64,000 nucleotides of DNA from Dugong dugon (Eukaryota > Chordata > Mammalia > Sirenia > Dugongidae). The notes under the pieces were generated by a model, which was not told the DNA's origin, did no database searches, and worked only from the letters and a program-made list of their open reading frames with translations. Position numbers and translations under genes: made by a program. The first letter of the stretch is position 1. The number at the start of each line of letters is the position of its first letter. Shown here in pieces: positions 22,762 to 33,880 of this stretch. The stretch is from assembly GCA_030035585.1 (NCBI GenBank), contig CM057460.1, forward strand, positions 130,928,714-130,992,713, in the 5' to 3' direction.

Positions 22762-23808
22762 GTTTATTTATTTATTTATTTATTTAATTGTACTTCCGGT
22801 GAAGGTACAGAACAAATAGTTTCTCATGAAACAGTAGTACACATATTGTTTTATGACATTGGTTAACAACCCCACAACATGTCAACCCTCTAACTTCTCA
22901 AGCTTTTTTTTTGGTGAAAACACACATAGCCAAAGATACACCATTTCAAAAATTTCTACATGCACAGTTCAGTGACATTGACTACGCTCTTCTAATTATG
23001 CTGCTATTCTCACTTAAGACTAAGGCTTACAGAACAAAATAGTTTCTCATTTAACAGTTACTACAAATGTCACCCTACGACAATGGTTAACAATCTCACA
23101 ACACATCAACAATATCCTTACTCAACCTTGGGTTCCCTATCACCAGCTTCCTTGTCTCCTTCTGCCTTCTGGCCCTTGTCACTGGACTCCTGTACCTCGT
23201 TAGTCTCATTTGGTTTTACGGGGCTGTCCACTCCCAGGCTGAACAGTGAACCTCGGAGGTAGCTTCACCACTGAGCTAAAAGGGTGTCTGGGGGCCATAC
23301 TCTCGAGGTATCTCCAGTCTCCTTTAGGCCAGTAAATCTGGTCTTTTTGTTGTGAGTTAGAATTATTTTCTACATCCTTCTCCAGCTCTGTCCAGAACCC
23401 TCTGTTATGATCCTGGTCAGAGCAGTCAGTGGTGGTAGCCAGACACCATCTAGCTGTACTGGACTCAGTCCGGTAGAGGCCTTGGTAGCTGTGGACAATT
23501 AGTCCTTCGGACTAATCTTTTCCTTGTAACCTGTTCTCTTCATTCTCCCTTGCTCCCGAAGGGATGAGTCCAGTGGAATATCTTAGATGGCCGCTCACAG
23601 GCTTTTAAGACCCCAGACACTACTCACCAAGGTAGAATGTAGAGCATTGTCTTTATAAACTGTGTTATGCCAATTGTGCTAGATGTTCCCTGAGACCATG
23701 GTCCCCACAGCCCTCCGCCCAGCAATTCAGTCCCTCAGGGAGTTTGGATGTGTCTATGGGGCTTCCATGACCTTTCCTTGTACACTTCACCCAAGTGTAT
23801 TCAGGGTT
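22762..23808 (-). mobile_element. L1 3'UTR, antisense, 5'-truncated, with duplicated terminal module
   Basis: Begins with a (TTTA)n tail at 22764-22785, then the antisense L1 terminal module twice (gacattggttaacaacccc near 22856 and gacaatggttaacaatctc near 23079) separated by a block (gccaaagatacaccatttc) also present in the copy at 9095. It then follows the same 3'UTR order as the L1 at 27316 (ccagcttccttgtctcc, cagtaaatctggtctttttg, cagtcagtggtggtagcc). It ends near cttccatgacctttccttg. The flanking match cagggttt is only 8 bp, so the TSD is uncertain. Confidence 0.8.
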
Positions 23809-23868
23809 TTTTGAGAGTGATTGAACCAATAATGAGAAATATGCTCAATTTGTTATAGATGAGACTAT

Positions 23869-24321
23869 TGTTGTCATTGTTAGGTACAGTTGAGTTGGTT
23901 CTGACTCAGGGACCCCATGTACAATAGAACGAAAACATTGTCTGGTCCTGCACCATCCTCAGAATCATTGCTATGTTTGAGCCCAGGTTTGTTTGTTCTT
24001 CTGGCAGTCCATGGTATATTGAATAATCCTTGCCAACACCATAATTCAAAGGTATCAGTTCTTCTTCAGTCTTCCTTATTCATTGTCTAGCTTTCACATG
24101 CATATGACGTGATTGAAAATACCATGGCTTGGGTCAGACACATCTTAGTCCTCAAAGTGACATCTTTGCAAAGAGGCCTTTTTACAGATTTGCCCAATAC
24201 AATACATCGATTAATTTCTTGACTGCTGCTTCCATGGGATTGATTGTGGATCCATATAAAATGAAATCCTTGACAACTTCAATATTTTCTCTGTTTATCA
24301 TGATGTTGGTTATTGGTCCAT
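23869..24321 (-). mobile_element. RTE (BovB-type) LINE 3' end, antisense, with internal deletion
   Basis: Antisense RTE from the tail (gttgagttggttctgactca) through gcaccatcctcagaatcat, ggcagtccatggtatattga and ttgattgtggatccatataa. Relative to the copy at 52441, about 150 bases following gcccattgttgcag are missing. A likely 9-bp TSD (tgagactat) flanks it. The protein fragment is frame-broken. Confidence 0.8.
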
Positions 24322-24414
24322 TGAGACTATAAGATTAGTATAAGATTGGAATTACTCTTCTCTCTGGTTGTGGTGATAATCTTTAACCCATGCAGCTAAG
24401 GAAATAGTATTTAC

Positions 24415-24480
24415 CATTGCTTGGTAGGGTGCCTGGCACATAGTAGACACTTAACAAATACTTGTGGAAACCATCAATAT
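24415..24480 (+). mobile_element. L2 3' tip
   Basis: The block gtgcctggcacatagtagac, then acttaacaaatacttgt, is the L2 3' terminal motif. Confidence 0.45.
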
Positions 24481-26879
24481 TCCTCCTTCCAAATCCTGGG
24501 AGTTCTTTTATGTATCTTACTATGTATAACCACAGGGTCTACACTGTGATGTCTACTTCTTGCCTTAGGGCCCTTTTTACTTAAATGAATTAGTTTATGA
24601 GGTTTTAAAAAGACTACTTAGCATATTGTAAACATTTTATAGATGCTGCTAAATAAAATAGTGAAGAAAAATATTCTTAAAAAACAAAATCCCTATACTA
24701 TCATAGGGGAAGATACAAAAATTCATTGATATAGTATTTCATTTGAAAGGAATTATGAAGCAACATATTAGCAAGTATAAATGAAGATTGTAGAACATAA
24801 ACTAAATAATGAAATGACTGGCAACAACTGTGAAGGTACTGAGATTTTTATCCTAACTTCAAGCTAACAAACCAGCCTGCCACAGTTTCATGGATGCTGC
24901 TGTCTTCTGGATTCAATCTGACTGTTTAGAGCATTTGTGGTTGCCTTGAACAGTTCTCTTGAACCAAGTTCTTTAATTCCATACTGAGTTTAACTGCCTC
25001 ATGGTGATACTGGATTTCCACAGAGTGGTCATAAAGCCTTTGAAAGGTTTGGTTCAGCTAAGCCTGGAGCACAGCATGAACTGTAGCTCCTGTCAACATT
25101 TGGTAGCATATTTTTGTAGTCCTCTCTCACAACTGGTGAGAGGTTAGGGCTGGGGATCAAGCACCCCATTTTTTTGTGGAAGATTTGTTGTTATTATTAT
25201 TCCTCTTATTGCTAGCACATATTGCTTGCCTCAAGATTTGGAGCAAAGAAAATCTGCTTTGACTCCTGCTTACCATTTTGGCTTTCTGTTCCATTTCTAG
25301 CTGGTAGAGATGTCTATCCTATAACTGAGCCCATGTCTTTTTTCCTCTTTTTACCTTTTACCCATCATCTCTCTTTGACATACAGAGGGTTAATGAAGCA
25401 CGAAGCCACTGCATCATGTGACCACTTTGCACCTTGAGGTGATTTAGAACAGTGATTTTTAGGCCAGTGCCATCTTCTCTTATCCCATTGAATAGAGCAC
25501 ATCCACAGTCCGCTTCCTAATTTAGAGCGATGATCTTTGTACATTGCAATTGACAGATCAGCTGATCTGTCCCAGTGGTGGGAAAGTGTGCTGAAGGACA
25601 GTCATTTTGAGTTAACATCCAGCTGCAGTGGATTAGGCACACTTGTGATCTTTTTTACCAAAAGGAAAAATGTTTTCTCTAAACTACATTTCCTCCCAAG
25701 ATTTGAAAGTTTGACTATTTATTTATTTATCTTATTTTCTATGACTCCAAAATTGGAACATCAACCACATATATTAGATTAAATATTACGTTAGGTTTAT
25801 AACATTAGAGCAATCCTTCTTGGCAAATTATGTAGAAAACAGATGTTTGTTAGTCCCATGCTATGGCTGGAGAAAGGACTAAGTAATATTTTGCAGTGTC
25901 TCCCTGTCTTAATGTGTTAAGTGTGAGATGAAGGTGAATGTTGGTTTTTCTGTATTTACCACACAGAGTAGATGCTGTTTTCTCTATTCAGCTATTACCT
26001 TCCGTGGAGATCTTTACCAATAAAGTTTAGCACCTTGAGTAGTTCATAGCTCAATAATGAGTGAATGCCTCAATGAATGATAAGTTCAACTGAAGACAAT
26101 TATGTTACCAATTACACAATGTTGGGGTCTACATCAATTACACTTAAAGCTCCTGTAGCATCAGTACATCTGTTTATTCTGGCATTTTACTCTATGATTT
26201 AATCTTTTTTTTCAAAGCTTCATGTTGGTGAATTTTACTTTTAGAATAAACATTTAATAGTTTATATATTAACTTGACATTTGTGACCTACATTTGGTTG
26301 TATTATTATAATGGCATGTTTAACTACACATGGCATATTTACATTTTCTGTTTTTTAAAAAAAATAGGTATCAATCATTTACCACAAATTCTTTGTTGTC
26401 TGGTTTTGATTTTGTTCGGTTTTTGCCTCTTTTATGTAGCAGTTTCAGTGTGTTTCCTTGACAACATTGTTGATAAGAATGTCTTTGAGGAAAACCTTTC
26501 AAAATGATGCTTCTGTTTCTTCCCAGATTATGTGAAATTATAATTCACAAGTAACTTAATTTCAGTAAATAATTTATAAGCAATTCATGTAATGGTATGG
26601 CTGTGGATGTATCTGTCAAGTAAAGGCATTCTTGAATTTGAAGTTTAAATGACTAGATGTCACTAATCAAATGCAAAGACCTAATCAGGAGGAGATAAGA
26701 AAAAACTGATATGATGTCTGATTATTGTGTTAAACATATTAAATTTTAACAGGATCTTCAAGGTGAAAATGACATATGTTCTTAGAAGAATTATTGCTTA
26801 ATTTTAGTTGTTTTACAAATTTTCTAGAGCTTTGAACTTTTGTAAGTACTATGCTGTCCATATTCTTCTGGGACTTATT
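24481..26879. other. No feature recognised
   Basis: About 2.4 kb with no supportable gene or repeat, and among the longest unannotated blocks here. Frames of 71 to 81 codons (25222, 25537, 26274) are of random-expectation length. It may contain unique or regulatory sequence, but nothing in the text shows it. Confidence 0.4.
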
Positions 26880-27270
26880 TGACTTAATAGTCTACTAATA
26901 TGCTTATTTTTTCATAAGCTGGTGTTCACCTGTTTTCACTACTGTATAATAGTCCATTGTGAATATACCACAATTTGCATATTCACCTGTTGTAGGCAGT
27001 TAGCTTGTTTCCTGTTTTTTGATATAATGAACAATGCAGCTATGCACATTCTTTACATCCTTTCTGGTATACATTTATAAGACCTTCATTGGTTATAGTC
27101 ACAGGAATATAATTTTTGGATTTATAGTTTGTTTATAAGACAATGTCAAAATTGAGTTCCATTTTGGTTGCACCAATTTTCTCTCCTGAAAGCTGTGTAT
27201 AAGAAATCCTATTGATTCTCATACTCTCTAATGCTTGTTTTGTCAGACTTCTTGCTTTTTTTCCTGTTTC
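26880..27270 (-). mobile_element. Ancient L1, left part of a nested structure
   Basis: Antisense ORF2 3' end: actgtataatagtccattgt, ttcacctgttgtaggcagtt, gaacaatgcagctatgcaca match L1 with heavy divergence. The sequence resumes at 35728 after the nested AFROSINE and L1, so the two parts belong to one old element. Confidence 0.65.
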
Positions 27271-27315
27271 CCACTCTGTTGCCATTGAGTCGATTCCAAC
27301 TCATAGTGACCCTTT
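27271..27315 (-). mobile_element. AFROSINE, left part, split by an L1
   Basis: Antisense AFROSINE tail (gttgccattgagtcgattcc, aactcatagtgaccc). It continues at 35617. The break point is the 16-bp TSD of the L1. Confidence 0.9.
27300..27315. repeat. L1 target-site duplication, left copy
   Basis: ctcatagtgacccttt, identical to 35601-35616. It is AFROSINE sequence duplicated when the 8.3-kb L1 inserted. Confidence 0.95.
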
Positions 27316-28255
27316 TTATTTTATTGTCCTTTAGATGAAGGTTTATAGAACAAACTAGTTTCTCATTAAACAGTACACTTATTGTTTTATCACATCGGTT
27401 AACAACTGCACAACCTGTCAACACTCTCCCTTCTCGAACTTGGGTTCCCTATTACCAGCTTTCCTGTCCCCTCCTGCCTTCTAGTCCTTACCCCTGGGCT
27501 GGTGTGCCCCTTTAGTCTCGTTTTGATTAATGGGCCTGTCTAATCTTTGGCTGAAGAGTGAATCTCGGTAGTGATTCATTGCTGAGCTGAAAGGGTGTCC
27601 AGGGCCCATACTCTCGGGGTTTCTCCAGTCTCTGTCAGGCCAGTAAGTCTGGTCTTTTTTTGTGAGTGGGAATTTTGTTCTACATTTTTCTCCAGCTCTG
27701 TCTGGGGCCCTCTATTCTGATCCCTATCAGAACAGTCAGGGGTGGTTGCCAGGCACCATCTAGTTGTACTGGACTCAGTCTGGTGGAGGCTGAGGTAGTT
27801 ATGGCCCATTAGTCCTTTGGACTAATCTTACCCTTGTATCTTTAGTTTTCTTCATTCTCCCTTGCTCCTGAAGGGGTGAGACCAGTGGAGTATCTTAGAA
27901 GGCTGCTCACAGGCTTTTAAGACCCTAGATGCTACTCACCAAAGTAGAATGTAGAACATTTTCTTTATAAACTATGTTATGCCAGTTGAGCCAGATGTTT
28001 CCCAAGACCATGTTCCCCACAGCCCTCAGCCCGGCAACGTGGTCCCTCAGGGAGTTTGGATGTGTGTGCAGCTTCCATGACCTTGCCTTGTACAAGTTGT
28101 GCTGGCTTCCCCAGTATTTTGTACTGTCTTATGCTCACCAAAGTTACCACTTATCTGTTGTCTATTTAGTGTTTCTTCATCCGCACCCTTCCCCTCCCCT
28201 CCCTCACAACCATCAAAGATTGTTTCTTCTTGTGTGTAAACCTTTTCATGAGTAT
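27316..28255 (-). other. L1 3'UTR, antisense
   Basis: About 0.9 kb with the terminal module (agtttctcattaaacagtac, acatcggttaacaactgca) in a single copy, in contrast to the duplicated form at 9095 and 22762. It is followed by the common blocks aggccagtaagtctggtctt and cagtctggtggaggctg. The boundary with ORF2 lies near 28255. Confidence 0.8.
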
Positions 28256-31200
28256 TTACAGTAGTGGTCTCATACAATATTTGTCCTTTTGTGATTGACT
28301 TATTTCACTCAGCATCATGTCCTCCAGTTTCATCCATGTTATGAGATGCTTCACAGATTCATCATTGTTCTTTCTCGTTGCATAGTACTCCATTGTGTGT
28401 ATGTACCATAGTTTGTTTATCCATTCATCTGTTGATGGGCATCTAGGTTGTTTCCATCTTTTTGCTATTGTAAACAATGCTGCAGTGAACATGGGTGTGC
28501 AGATGTCTATTTGTGTGACGACTCTTATTCCTAGGAGTGGGATTGCTGGATCATATGGTATTTCTATGTCTAGCTTTGTAAGGAAGCGCCATATCAGTTT
28601 CCAAAATGGTTGTATCATTTTGCATTCCCACCAGCAGTGCATAAGCGTTCCAATCTCCCTGCAGCCTCTCCAACATTTCTTATTTTCTGTTTTTTTGATT
28701 CATGCCAGCAATGCTATGGTGAGATGGTATCTCATTGTGGTTTAAACTTGCATTTCTCTAATGGCTAGTGATCGAGAGCATTTCCTCATGTGTCTGTTGG
28801 CCACTTGAATGTCTTCTTTGGTAAAGTGTTGTTCATTTCCTTTGCCTATTCTTTAATTGGATTATTTGTCTTTTTGTTATAGATGTGTTGGATTTCCCTG
28901 TAGATTTTACAGATTAGACATTTGTTGGATTTGTTATAGCCAAAATTTTTTTCCCAGTCTGTAGGTTCTCTTTTTACTCTTTTGGTGAAGTCTTTTGATG
29001 AGCATAAGCATTTAATTTTTAGAAGGTCCCATTTATCTAGCTTATCTTCTCAAGTTTGTGTATTGTTGGTTATGGTTTGTATACTTTTAATGCCATGTAT
29101 TAGGGCATCTAGCATTGATCCTATTTTTTCTTCTATGAACTTTGTAATTTTTGGTTTTATATTTAGGTCTTTGATCTGTTTTGAATTAACTTTTGTGTAT
29201 GGTGTGAAGTATAGCTCCTGTTTCATTTTGTTGCAGATGGAAATCCAATTTTGCCAGCACCATTTGTTAAAAAGACTGTCTTTTCACCATTTGATGGACT
29301 TAGGGTGTTTCTTAAAGACCGGGTAGCTGTAGATGGATGGATTTACTTCTGGGTTCTCAATTCTGTTCCATTGGTCAATGTGTCTGTCGTTGTACAAGTA
29401 CCAGGCTGTTTTGACTACCACAGCTGTATAGTAGGTTCTGAGATCAGGTAGTGTGAGTCCTCCTACTTTCTTCTTCTTCAGTAGTGCTTTACTTATCTGG
29501 GCCCTCTTTCCTTTCCATATAAAGTTAATGATTAGTTTTTCCATCTCTTTAAAGAATGTTATTGGTATTTGGATCTGGATTGCATTGTATTTGTAAATTG
29601 TAGAATTGACATTTTCACAATACTGAGTATACCTATCCATGATCATGGTACGTTTTTTCATTTACGTAGATCTCTTTTGGTTTCTGGCAGTAGTGTTATC
29701 TAGTTTTCTTTGTATAGATCTTTTACATCCCTGATTAGATTTATTCCCAAGTATTTTGTTTTTTTAGGGGATATTATAAATGGTATTGTTTTCCTGATTT
29801 CCTTTTCATCATTCTCTTTATTGGTGTATTAGAATCCAACTGATTTTTGTATGTTTGTGTTATATCTTGCTCCTCTGCTGAATCTGTCTATTAATTCCAG
29901 TAGTTTTCTTGTGGAGTCTTCAGGGTTTTCTATGTATAGTATCATATCATCTGCACATAGGGACAGTTTAACTTCTTCATTACCAATTTGGATGTTCTTT
30001 ATTTCTTTTTCTGGCCTTATTGCTCTAGCTAGGACTTCCAGCACAATGTTAAATAGGAGTGGTGTTAAAGGGCATCCTTGTCTTGTTCCTGTTTTCAGAC
30101 TCTCTCCATTAAGAATGATGTTGGATGTTGGTTTTGCATAGATGCCCTTTATTATGTTAAGAAATTTCCCTTCTATACCTATTTTATTAGTGGTTTTTAT
30201 CAGGAATGGGTGTTGGAACTTGTTGAATGCCTGTTCTGCATCAGTTGATATGATCATGTGATTCTTTTCTTCCCTTTTATTTATGCGGTTTATTAAGTTG
30301 ATTTGTTTCCTAATGTTGGACCATCCTTGCATACCTGGTATGAATCCCACTTGGTCAAGGTGTATTTTTTTTTTTTATAATGCTGGATTCTGTTTGCTAG
30401 AATTTTGTTGAGAAATTTTGCATCTATATTCATGAGACATATTGGTCCTGGTGTGTAATTTTCTTTTTTTGTGGTGTCTTTGCCTGGTTTTGGTATCAGG
30501 GTTATGCTGACTTCATAGAACGAATTTGCAAGTATCACTTCCTTTTCTATGTTCTGAAATAGTTTGAGTAGTACTGGTGTAAGCTGTTTTCTGAGTGTTT
30601 GGTAGAATATAATTCTCCATTGAAGCCATCTAGGCCAGGGCTTTTTTTTTTGTTGGGAATGTTTTTTATTACCTTTTCAATCTCTTCTCTTGTTATGGGC
30701 CTGCTCAGATTTTCAACATCATTTTGTGTTAGTTTGGGTAGGTAGTGTGTTTCTAGAAATATGTCCATTTCCTGTAGATTTTCAAATTTGTCAGAGTATA
30801 GTTTTTTATAATACTCTGCTATGATCCTTTTTATTTCAGTTGGGTCTGTTGTAATGTCTCCCATTTCATTTCTTATTTGGGTTATTTGCTTCCTCTCCTG
30901 TTTTTCTTTTGTCAGTTTGGCCAGTGGTTTGTTGATTTTGTTGATCCTTTCAAAGAACCAACTTTTGGTTTTGTGGATTCTTTCTATTGTTTTTCTATTC
31001 TCTATTTCATTTATTTCTCCTCTGATCTTTACTATGTCCTTTCTTCTGGTGACCATGGGCTTTTTTTTTCTTCTTTTTTTTTTCTGTTTTCTTTCTATTT
31101 GTTTGAGTTGTGTACCTAATGTTTTAATTTTGTCTCTTTGGTTTTTGATGTGTGTATGTATTGCTAAAAATTGACCTCTGAGGACTGCCTTTGCTATGTC

Positions 31201-32530
31201 CCAAAGGTTTTGGTATGATGTGCTTTCATTCTCATTTGATTCTAGGAATTATTTGATTCCATCTGTAATTTCTTCTATTACCCAGTGGCTTTCAAGCAGG
31301 GTGTTGTTCAATTTCCATGTAATTGATTTTTTTTTCCTTGCTCTTCCTGTTGTTAATTTCTACCTTGATGGTGTTGTGGTCAGAGAAGATACTTTGTATT
31401 ATCTCAGTGTTTTAGATTTTGCTGAGGGTTGCTCTGTGACCTAAGATGTGGAGCATTCTGAAGAATGTTCCATGTGCGTTTGAAGAGAATGTTACTTTAC
31501 AGCTGTTGGGTGTAGTGTTTTATATATGTCTATGAAGTCAAGTTGTCTGATTGTGCCCTTTAGCTCTTCTGTGTGTTTGTAGAATTTCTTTCTAGATGTT
31601 GTGTCCTTTACCGAGATTGGTGTGTGAAGTCTACTATTATTGTGGAACTGTCAATTTCTCTTTTCAGTGCTGTTAGAGTTTATGTATTTTGGAGCCTTGT
31701 CATTGGGTGAATAGATGTTTATTATGGTTATGTCTTCATAATGGATTGTCCCTTTAATCATTATATAGCGCCCTTCTTTGTCTTTTATGGTGGATTTTGT
31801 TTTAAAGTCTATTTTATCTGAGATTAGTATTGCCACTCCTGCTCTTTTTTGATAGCTGTCATGGTTTGAATTATGTCCCCCAAAAATGTGTATCAATTTG
31901 GCTGGGCCATGATTCCCAGAATTGTGTGGTTGGCCTCCATTTTGTGATTGTAATTTTATGTTAAAGAGGATTAGGGTGGGATTGTAACACCACCTTTACC
32001 CAGGTCACATCCCTGATCCAATGTAAAGGGAGTTCCCCTGGGGTGTGGCCTGCACCAGTTTTTATCCCTCAAGAGATAAAAGGAAAGGGAAGCAAGGAGA
32101 GAGTTAGGGACCTCATACCATCAAGAAAGCAGTGCTGGGAGCAGAGCGTGTCCTTTGGACCGGGGTCCCTGTGCTGAGAAGCTCCTAGTCCGGGGGAACA
32201 TTGATGAGGAGCTGACACCCTGAATTTGGACTTTTATCCTACTTTACTGTAAGGAAATAAACTTCTCTTTGTTAAAACCATCCACTTGTGGTATTTCTGT
32301 TAGAGTAGCACCAGATGACTAAGATAGTAGCTATTTGCTGGATATGTTTTTCTCTATCCTTTGATTTTTAATAAATTTATGTCTTTGTTTCTAAGGTGTG
32401 TCTCTTGTAAACAGCATATTGATGTGTCTTGGTTTTTTTAAATCTACTCTGTCACTCTCTGTCACTTTATGGGCACATTTAGGCCACTTACATTCAGTGT
32501 AATTATTGATAGATGTGAATTTATTTTCTG
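28256..32530 (-). pseudogene. L1 ORF2 remnant (endonuclease-reverse transcriptase), split by an LTR
   Basis: The intact family protein cleaves target DNA and reverse-transcribes L1 RNA. In order from the N-terminus: CCLQETHL of the endonuclease near 32400-32425; the endonuclease core (AGVAILISDKIDFK near 31790-31860; NIYSPN near 31710); a linker and RT fragments (30547-31056); [13 protein letters not shown] and the degenerate catalytic motif CADDMILY (family FADD) near 29945-30080; and the C-terminal region ending in WWECK near 28625. The longest fragments are 173, 169, 128 and 125 codons, separated by stops and frameshifts. The LTR at 31857-32326 interrupts the endonuclease. Confidence 0.9.
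31857..32326 (+). mobile_element. Solo LTR, MaLR-type, inserted in L1 ORF2
   Basis: TGTCATGG to GACTAAGATA with a 5-bp near-TSD (atagc at 31852-31856, gtagc at 32327-32331). Removing it rejoins the endonuclease frame region. The middle differs from the 1160/37103/63308 type (gtcacatccctgatccaatg, ggtgtggcctgcacc) and lacks about 45 bp of the R region, so it represents another subfamily. Opposite in strand to the L1. Confidence 0.85.
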
Positions 32531-32964
32531 TCATTCTGTAGTGCTTTTTTTGGTGGTGCTGACGTTTTCTTTGTTCCTCTTATTCTCCTGTGCGGAATTC
32601 CTTTTGTTTGAGGATTTTTTCTTTTGTTTTTGTAGATTTTGTTTTTACTGAGACTTTGTTTTTATTTTTTATTTTGATGAGTAGGTTTGTTAACTTTCTT
32701 TGTGGTTACTTTGAAATTTACCCATATCTTCCTAGTTTTGAACCAGTCTATTATTACTTGGTATTGCCTTGCCTTCCTCTCCATTAGAAATATCTGTAAA
32801 CTACCCTGTTTATTCCTTCTTTTATTGTTCTGATGTTGTTGTCATTTATAGATTAACCTCTCTGGTTCCCTGTTGTAATTCTTTTGGTTTTGAATAGTCC
32901 TTGAGAGTTCATTTCCTAGTTTGGTATCTGGCTGATACAATCTTGCATCCTGGAGTCAGGCTGT

Positions 32965-33880
32965 GGTTTGATGTTATTAGTTCTCAGACTGAAGGACTCC
33001 CTTTAAAAATTATTGTAGGTTTGGTTTGGTTTTTACATATTCCCTTAATTTCTTTTTTTCTGGAAATATCCTAATTTCACCATCGTATTTGAATGAGAGT
33101 TTTGCAGGATATATTATTCTTGGTTGGCAATTGTTTTTTCCAAGGTTTTATGTATGTCATCCTGTTGCCTTCTTGCCTGCATGGTTTCTGTCAAGTAATA
33201 AGAGCTTAGTCTTATTGTTTCCCCTCTGTTTGTGACTTTTTGTTTTTCTCAAGCTGCTCCCAGGATTCTTTCTTTGTCTTTAGGGTTAGCGAGTGTAATT
33301 ATGATATGCGTTGGTGATTTTCTTTTGGGGTCTATCCTATATGGGGTTTGTTGAGCTTCTTGGATGGCTAGCTTTTCATCTTTCATGATGTTAGGGAAGT
33401 TTTCTGTCACCAGTTCGTCAATGATCCTCTCTGTGTTTTCTGTTTTCTCCCCCGTTCTAGAACTCTGATGACTCGCGCATTTTTGCTTTTGATTATTTCC
33501 TATATAGTTCTCAGGGTTTATTCATTTTTCTTCATCCTTTTTTCTGATTTTTCCTCAGAGTTGTAGCCAAGTGTTTGTCTTCAGTTTCGCTGATCCTGTC
33601 TTCCATTGTTTCAAAGTTGCTTTTAGCCCTTCTATGACACTGTCCATTTCTGAAATCTTGTTTATCTTTTGGATTTCTAATTGTTGTTTTTGTATGACTT
33701 CTAGTTGTGGATTTATTGTGGAATTTTGTTCCTGTATTATTTTCCTGAAGTATTCTATGTTTTGGTCTGTATTTTCCATGAATTTGCTTGCCTTTTCCAT
33801 GAATTTATCTATTTTTTCCTCATTTTTGTCTGCTTTTTGCTTCAATTCTTGGATAGCTCTGAATATTAAAGAGATTTGAA
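32965..33880 (-). pseudogene. L1 ORF1 remnant (RNA-binding protein)
   Basis: ORF1p normally coats L1 RNA as a trimer. A 96-codon open fragment (33555-33845) is rich in K, E, Q, I and N in heptad-like order and would be the coiled coil. Downstream, TERIIDELVTENFPN, then IQEAQQTPYRIDPKRKSP, then HIIITLANPKDKERIL match the RRM and C-terminal domain (33260-33470), and NNCQPRIIYPAKLSFKYDGE the C-terminal domain (about 33060-33130). Frames shift and stops occur between fragments. A non-coding spacer of about 430 bp separates it from ORF2, longer than in human L1. Confidence 0.85.

Noticed and set aside
22764-22785. (TTTA)n as an independent microsatellite
   Set aside because: It is the 3' tail of an antisense L1 and needs no separate origin.
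29251-29451. Plus-strand frames across 28.4-34.3 kb
   Set aside because: They are antisense to L1 ORF2 and ORF1, which explains the lack of stops; the minus-strand translation carries the recognised motifs.
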